A model generated the notes under the pieces. It was not told where the DNA came from. It did not search any database and saw only the letters and a list, made by a program, of their open reading frames with translations. DNA of 17,606 nucleotides from Ignavibacteriales bacterium (GTDB lineage: Bacteria > Bacteroidota > Ignavibacteria > UBA10030). How positions within the stretch are numbered: the stretch's first letter is position 1; each line of letters opens with the position of its first letter. Location: positions 1 through 17,606 of the forward strand of contig JACQPU010000281.1 of assembly GCA_016207365.1 (NCBI GenBank), in the 5' to 3' direction. This document shows positions 13,881-17,606 of this stretch, one piece after another. The translations under genes were made by a program, and so were the position numbers.

Positions 13881-14708
13881 TTACCGAGTTGTGCTGGCGC
13901 TTTCCGATCGTTGCCGGAGAATTTCGTAGAGAAATACCGCGCTGGCGCTTGCCACATTCAACGAATCTACCGCGTTGCTCATTGGAAGGGATACAGCTGT
14001 GTCACAGGCCTCAAGCACCTTCTTTGAGATTCCTTCTCCCTCGCTCCCGAACACAATGCAACAATCTTCCTGAAAATGGATTGACTGATCCAAGCGTTGT
14101 GCTGCACCTGGATGAGCTGCAACGACCGTAACGCCAAATTCCTTCCGGAGGGTCCGCAAGACCTTATCAAGCCGTTCTTCAGGCACAACCGGAAGCCGAA
14201 AGACAGCTCCCATGGAGTTTCGGACAGCCCTGCGGAGATACGGACTGGCGGAGGTTTCTCCGACCAGAAGTGCCTGAACTCCGAACGCGGCGCAATTGCG
14301 AACGAGAATCCCGATGTTCTCCGCATTGGTCAGGCCATCGACTGCGGCGAGCAGCAAGGACCGAGGAAGAGTTGGCAGGAGCGAGCGAAGGGATACCGGA
14401 GGCGGAACAACTCCAAGCGCCATGATGCCCTGGTGGAGATGGTAGCCAACAATATCTTCCACGACGTTCTTCGGGGCAACGTAAACCAAAGGCACGCGGG
14501 ATTCAAGGGTCGGACGAAGGAGATCAAGCCAGTGCGGAGTGAGAAGCAGTGAGCGGACGGTGAGTGTGCTATTGAGAAGTCGTCTGACAACTTTCTCTCC
14601 TTCAGCGATAAAGATTCCCTGCCGGTAATGTTCCTCGGGCCGGCGAAGCGTGCGATACGGCTGGAGCTGTGGAAGATCCAGGGATATTATTTCAACGATG
14701 GATAGCAT
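13881..14708 (-). CDS. SpoU/TrmH family RNA 2'-O-methyltransferase
   Basis: 275 residues. SPOUT-fold enzymes transfer a methyl group from S-adenosylmethionine to a ribose 2'-OH in rRNA or tRNA. An N-terminal substrate-binding (L30e-like) domain covers about 15-105 (YRQGIFIAEGEKVVRRLLNS is typical). The catalytic domain holds motif 1 NAENIGILVRNCAAFG (128-143), motif 2 IVFGSEGEGIS (218-228) and motif 3 LPMSNAVDSLNVASASAV (241-258), all intact. The two-domain layout resembles RlmB/TsnR-like enzymes rather than a minimal tRNA TrmH. Whether the target is 23S rRNA or tRNA cannot be told. It converges on the CDGSH gene with a 28-base gap and diverges from the NADH dehydrogenase gene with 32 bases between starts. 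No Shine-Dalgarno site is seen. Confidence 0.93.
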   Translation of the reverse strand: MLSIVEIISLDLPQLQPYRTLRRPEEHYRQGIFIAEGEKVVRRLLNSTLTVRSLLLTPHWLDLLRPTLESRVPLVYVAPKNVVEDIVGYHLHQGIMALGVVPPPVSLRSLLPTLPRSLLLAAVDGLTNAENIGILVRNCAAFGVQALLVGETSASPYLRRAVRNSMGAVFRLPVVPEERLDKVLRTLRKEFGVTVVAAHPGAAQRLDQSIHFQEDCCIVFGSEGEGISKKVLEACDTAVSLPMSNAVDSLNVASASAVFLYEILRQRSESASTTR

Positions 14709-14740
14709 TGCGCCATGGCAAAAATACCGGTTCTGCCTTC

Positions 14741-15991
14741 ATGAAGCAACCGCACCCACCTGTAACACGACCCCGCCTTGTCATTCTCGGAACGGGCTTT
14801 GGTGCGTTCAGCGTGATCAAGCGAATCAATACGCGCGTTTTTGATATAACGGTGGTGAGCCCTCGGAATCATTTCCTCTTCACACCACTCCTCCCAAGCA
14901 CGACGGTCGGCACTATCGAATTCAGGAGCATTATCGAGCCCGTTCGCATCGCGCGGCCTGAGACTCGGTATTACCATGCAGAATGTGTTGGCATTCACCA
15001 GCGCCGGCGGGAAATTCGCTGCAAGGGTATGTTGGACGGGCGCAGGTTTGTGCTACCCTATGATTATCTTGTGATTGCCGTCGGCTCTTCGATTGCCACC
15101 TATGATGTTCCCGGAGTTCGCCAGCACGCTTTGTTTCTCAAGGAGCTGTCCGATGCACGCGCGATCCGGCAGAAGATCATCGAATGTCTCGAACAGGCTT
15201 CGCAGCCCAACATTCCTCCGGACGTACGGAAGCGGCAGCTTCATTTCGTGGTTGTGGGGGGAGGACCCACCGGCGTGGAATTCCTGGCCGAGATGCATGA
15301 TTTTGTCGTCAAGGATCTTCGCAAATCGTTTCCGACTGTGGTGGGGGATGTGAAGCTCACGCTTCTCGAGGCAACCGAGGAGATTCTTGGTGGTTTTGAC
15401 GGCGCCCTGCGGGCGTATACGAGGAAGGTATTCAAGCGACAGCGAATCGATGTGCGAACAAGATCTCCGGTGGCAAGAGTCGGGCGCACGCACATCGTGC
15501 TCCGGGACGGCACGGTGATCCCATTTGGACTTGCGGTTTGGTCAGGCGGGATCGGTCCGACAGATCTTGCCCGGACGTTGCCGTTTCCGCGGGACAGTGC
15601 ATCGAGAATTGTTGTGGATGAGTATTTACGGATCAAGGAAACCTCGCGACTCTTTGCACTGGGAGATTGTAGTTCGGTCGAGGGAAAACACTATCCGGCC
15701 ACAGCGCAGGTTGCGCAACAGCAGGGAAAATATCTCGCAAAGGCGCTTGAATCTTATGCGCGAGGCCTGCTTCCCGTGCCGTTCCGGTACAAATCTTACG
15801 GTATGCTTGCGTATATTGGGGAGGGCAAGGCGCTGGCCGATCTTGAGTCCGTGAAGGGAAGAGGATTCGCCGCGTGGGTGTTTTGGCGCTCGGTGTACAT
15901 CACCAGGCTCGTAAGCGTAAAGAACAAGATTCTTGTTCTGTTTGACTGGATGAAAACATTTATCTTCGGCAGGGATATCAGCAGGTTCTGA
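14741..15991 (+). CDS. ndh: Type II NADH:quinone oxidoreductase (NDH-2)
   Basis: 416 residues. Membrane-associated, non-proton-pumping FAD enzyme that passes electrons from NADH to quinone. FAD-binding motif RLVILGTGFGAFSVI (12-26), NADH-binding motif VVVGGGPTGVEFLAEM (170-185), LFALGDCSSVEG (304-315) and TAQVAQQQGKYLAKAL (321-336), the conserved block near the quinone site. The C-terminus (FWRSVYITRLVSVKNKILVL) is an amphipathic membrane-anchoring segment typical of NDH-2 and helps to separate it from sulfide:quinone reductases. The ATG at 14741 gives the usual N-terminus; an in-frame ATG at 14669 would overlap the divergent methyltransferase gene. Only 32 bases separate the two divergent starts, so their promoters must overlap coding sequence. 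No complex I genes are seen here. Confidence 0.93.
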   Translation: MKQPHPPVTRPRLVILGTGFGAFSVIKRINTRVFDITVVSPRNHFLFTPLLPSTTVGTIEFRSIIEPVRIARPETRYYHAECVGIHQRRREIRCKGMLDGRRFVLPYDYLVIAVGSSIATYDVPGVRQHALFLKELSDARAIRQKIIECLEQASQPNIPPDVRKRQLHFVVVGGGPTGVEFLAEMHDFVVKDLRKSFPTVVGDVKLTLLEATEEILGGFDGALRAYTRKVFKRQRIDVRTRSPVARVGRTHIVLRDGTVIPFGLAVWSGGIGPTDLARTLPFPRDSASRIVVDEYLRIKETSRLFALGDCSSVEGKHYPATAQVAQQQGKYLAKALESYARGLLPVPFRYKSYGMLAYIGEGKALADLESVKGRGFAAWVFWRSVYITRLVSVKNKILVLFDWMKTFIFGRDISRF

Positions 15992-16011
15992 GAGACCGGC
16001 TGCTCGCTTCA

Positions 16012-16040
16012 TTGACATTTGCCGGAAAACGTGCTATCAT
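16012..16040 (+). promoter_or_regulatory. Sigma70-type promoter of the STAS gene
   Basis: TTGACA (16012-16017), a spacer of exactly 17 bases and TATCAT (16035-16040): a perfect -35 and a 5/6 match at -10. The expected transcript start is near 16047, about 30 bases before the ATG. It is the clearest promoter in the window and does not resemble the TTTG/TAnnTTTG type of classical Bacteroidia. Confidence 0.75.
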
Positions 16041-16063
16041 AAGCCCTGCCGAATCCGACCTTC

Positions 16064-16069
16064 AAGGAG
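16064..16069 (+). promoter_or_regulatory. Shine-Dalgarno site of the STAS gene
   Basis: AAGGAG, seven bases before the ATG at 16077. It supports this start. Confidence 0.65.
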
Positions 16070-16076
16070 TGCCGTC

Positions 16077-16415
16077 ATGAATATCAAGGAAAAGATGCAG
16101 GGAGATGTTGCCGTCGTTGTCCTTAAAGGCAACTTGATGGGTGAGCCCGACACAACTGATGTCCGTCAGAAGATCTACAGCCTTCTTCAGGATGAGGTGA
16201 AAAAAATCGTGCTTGATCTCGGGAAGGTTAAATGGATCAACAGCTCGGGGCTGGGCGCTCTGATTGCCGCCATGACATCTGTGAAGAATAAGGGGGGGGA
16301 TCTTCGGCTTGCCAATGTGACCGAGAAGGTCGAGAGCGTCTTCATGATCACACAGCTTATCAAGGTATTCAAGACGTACGAAACCGTCGACCGCGCAGTA
16401 GCAAGTTTCAAGTAG
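16077..16415 (+). CDS. STAS domain protein, anti-sigma factor antagonist-like
   Basis: 112 residues, one complete STAS domain. Such proteins (SpoIIAA/RsbV type) bind anti-sigma kinases in a phosphorylation-dependent way and so switch partner proteins. The key loop reads VKWINSSGLGALIAAM (51-66). The Ser56-Ser57 pair fits the phosphorylated DSSG motif, with Asn55 replacing the usual Asp. The rest (VVLKGNLMGEPDTTDVR at the N-terminus, GDLRLANVTEKVESVFMITQ later) is normal for the family. No anti-sigma kinase, phosphatase or sigma factor lies in the window, so the partner must be encoded elsewhere. The gene has its own near-consensus promoter and a good ribosome binding site, so it is probably well expressed and independent of the upstream ndh. 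Confidence 0.9.
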   Translation: MNIKEKMQGDVAVVVLKGNLMGEPDTTDVRQKIYSLLQDEVKKIVLDLGKVKWINSSGLGALIAAMTSVKNKGGDLRLANVTEKVESVFMITQLIKVFKTYETVDRAVASFK

Positions 16416-16581
16416 TGAAGAACCCAGAGATCATGCTTTTCTAAGATCCAGCAACAACATCCACGTTGGCCGGTAATCACGGTTCCGCTGTTCCTCGTTG
16501 CACCTCATTCCGTCTTTTCCTATTTTGCGGCTGAATCCCTTCTGCGCGTCTGATCCAACAACCAGCAATCGCCGCGATCTC
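16416..16581 (+). other. 166-base gap between STAS and DUF502 genes, nothing recognised
   Basis: I find no strong hairpin with a T-run, no promoter with both boxes and no small gene with a ribosome binding site. An in-frame extension of DUF502 reaches back to 16498 but lacks family similarity. Confidence 0.4.
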
Positions 16582-17211
16582 ATGTCCCGCTTTTTTGAAA
16601 CTCTCCGTCAGTCGTTCATGAGCGGGCTTGCCGTTATTGTCCCGCTGGCGCTAACGCTGTGGGTACTGAATGCCATTCTCAGTTGGGTGGATAGACTGAT
16701 CGCCCCCACGCTGCGCACGTATGGCCTCGATTTCCCTGGGCTTGGCGTGGTGACGATGGTCCTCCTGATCCTTCTTATTGGGGTCCTCTCCCGCAATCTG
16801 GTCGGGCGAATGGTTCTCAGAGGCATCGATTTCATCATCGTGCGCATTCCGGTTGCGCGGGCAATTTACTCTGCCGTGAAAGACCTGATCGGGGCGTTCT
16901 CGTTGGGCAAACAGGGGAGGACCTTCCGGGAGGTCGTTCTTGTTGAATATCCCCGCAAGGGAGTGTACTCCATCGGATTTGCGACGAATGACCTGACTGC
17001 AAGAGTTTCGTCAAGACGGACTCATCTGGTAAGCGTGTACTTTCCGCATCCGCCAAATCCAACCTCGGGTGTGATGGTACTCGTTCCCCGCAAAGAGGTG
17101 CGGATTCTTGATCTTTCCGTAGAAGAGGGGCTGAAGCTTGCGTTGTCAGCAGGCATTGTCGCGCCCCACGAGCTTGTGGAACGAACTCGTCGTCCGTCGG
17201 TACAATCGTGA
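16582..17211 (+). CDS. DUF502 family membrane protein
   Basis: 209 residues from ATG 16582. DUF502 proteins are small membrane proteins of bacteria and plants (plant COV-like) without a proven biochemical role. Recognisable blocks: FFETLRQSFMSGLAVIVPLA (4-23) with the first membrane helix (about 15-37), a second helix about 55-76 (VVTMVLLILLIGVL), RIPVARAIYSAVKDLIGAF (88-106), FREVVLVEYPRKGVYSIGF (115-133) and YFPHPPNPTSGVMVLVPRKE (153-172). The last matches the family's TPNPTSG block. An upstream in-frame TTG (16498) would add 28 residues without family resemblance and is not used. It lies 166 bases after the STAS gene and 39 bases before the ACT gene. Ribosome binding site is weak. Confidence 0.88.
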   Translation: MSRFFETLRQSFMSGLAVIVPLALTLWVLNAILSWVDRLIAPTLRTYGLDFPGLGVVTMVLLILLIGVLSRNLVGRMVLRGIDFIIVRIPVARAIYSAVKDLIGAFSLGKQGRTFREVVLVEYPRKGVYSIGFATNDLTARVSSRRTHLVSVYFPHPPNPTSGVMVLVPRKEVRILDLSVEEGLKLALSAGIVAPHELVERTRRPSVQS

Positions 17212-17240
17212 TCCAGAACAGTTGAGCGCCAACTTTTCGC

Positions 17241-17245
17241 GGAGG
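17241..17245 (+). promoter_or_regulatory. Shine-Dalgarno site of the ACT-domain gene
   Basis: GGAGG, five bases before the ATG at 17251. It fixes the start of the truncated ACT gene. Confidence 0.6.
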
Positions 17246-17250
17246 TCTCC

Positions 17251-17606
17251 ATGGAAAAAATTCAGGAACTATTCGTTGTCGTTGAGAATCATCCGGGGGC
17301 TTTGGGGGAGCTGCTCGGAGTGCTCGGAAAGGAGAAAATCAACATCGAAGCGATAGGATTGTTTCAGGACGTGGCGAAACTTTCCGTCTCAGACATCGGA
17401 CGCGCCAAGAAAGCGCTCGCGGGCAAGTATCAGGTGGAGACCCGCGACGTCCTGCGGCTTGAGCTCGATAACAATCCTGGAACTTTTGCGTTTGTTGCCT
17501 CCCGCCTGGGGAATGCCGGACTCAACATCGACTACTGCTATGCGACGGTAAGCAAAGGCCAATCCAAGGCGATTGCAGTAATCGATGTGAGCGATATCGA
17601 TAGGGC
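17251..17606 (+). CDS. Tandem ACT-domain protein, 3' end cut by window edge
   Basis: 118 residues are visible before the window ends without a stop codon. Residues 4-65 form a first ACT domain (IQELFVVVENHPGALGELLG, then KINIEAIG). Residues 68-115 form a second (VLRLELDNNPGTFAFVASRL, then LNIDYCYATVSKG). Each opens with the typical N-x-PG-x-(L/F) ligand-binding turn (NHPGAL, NNPGTF). Tandem stand-alone ACT proteins usually sense amino acids and regulate metabolism or transport; no enzyme domain is fused in the visible part. Two ACT domains of about 65 residues would give a protein of roughly 130-145 residues, so little is probably missing. The ligand cannot be inferred from these motifs. Confidence 0.85.
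   Translation, partial: MEKIQELFVVVENHPGALGELLGVLGKEKINIEAIGLFQDVAKLSVSDIGRAKKALAGKYQVETRDVLRLELDNNPGTFAFVASRLGNAGLNIDYCYATVSKGQSKAIAVIDVSDIDR

Noticed and set aside
1..17606. CRISPR array, insertion sequence, phage genes, tRNA or rRNA
   Set aside because: No spaced direct repeats of CRISPR length, no transposase or integrase motifs, and no tRNA or rRNA signature were seen on either strand.

Overview
This window is a chromosomal stretch of a Bacteroidota/Chlorobiota-type (FCB group) bacterium, most likely Ignavibacteria- or Kryptonia-like. The best taxonomic clue is a type IX secretion (T9SS) C-terminal sorting domain of the NYPNPFN type on a secreted dehydrogenase (2861-4297). The Bacteroidota-style omega subunit, a DUF2911 protein and a DUF1460 protein agree with this. 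Several genes have clear Shine-Dalgarno (SD) sites, and one has a near-consensus sigma70 promoter (TTGACA-N17-TATCAT), which argues against a classical Bacteroidia genome. GTG and TTG starts are frequent. I see no integrase, transposase, CRISPR array, tRNA or rRNA, and no gene-free stretch above 200 bases.

Layout. (1) Minus strand, 1-5985: six genes read leftward. They encode RqcH (NFACT ribosome quality control), a PQQ-type glucose/sorbosone dehydrogenase with a T9SS tail, an RDD membrane protein, a four-helix membrane protein of unknown function, a secreted HExxH metallopeptidase-like protein, and Tag (3-methyladenine DNA glycosylase I, cut by the window edge). Two GC-rich hairpins lie between these genes. 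(2) Plus strand, 6136-11511: a housekeeping run of yicC, gmk, rpoZ, coaBC, a family 4 (Fe-S) uracil-DNA glycosylase and dnaB. It links RNA turnover, GMP kinase, the RNA polymerase omega subunit, CoA synthesis, base excision repair and replication. (3) Plus strand, 11607-13852: four small accessory genes: a DUF1460 amidase-like protein with a twin-arginine-like leader, a macrodomain ADP-ribose hydrolase, an exported DUF2911 protein, and a CDGSH iron-sulfur protein whose start overlaps the preceding stop. (4) Minus strand, 13881-14708: a SpoU/TrmH RNA 2'-O-methyltransferase, divergent from (5) plus strand, 14741-17606: a type II NADH dehydrogenase, a STAS anti-anti-sigma-like protein with its own promoter, a DUF502 membrane protein, and a tandem-ACT protein cut by the window edge.

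Most of the window is ordinary housekeeping sequence, and I do not see a self-evident new multi-gene system. The most unexplained signal is non-coding. Three separate places immediately 5' of genes (tag, the RDD gene, the DUF2911 gene) carry short heptamer-periodic, G-poor tracts on the sense strand. Two of them align unit for unit. They may be one family of 7-nt short tandem repeats at gene starts. Secondary points of interest are the unplaced secreted metallopeptidase and the DUF1460/macro/DUF2911/CDGSH cluster.
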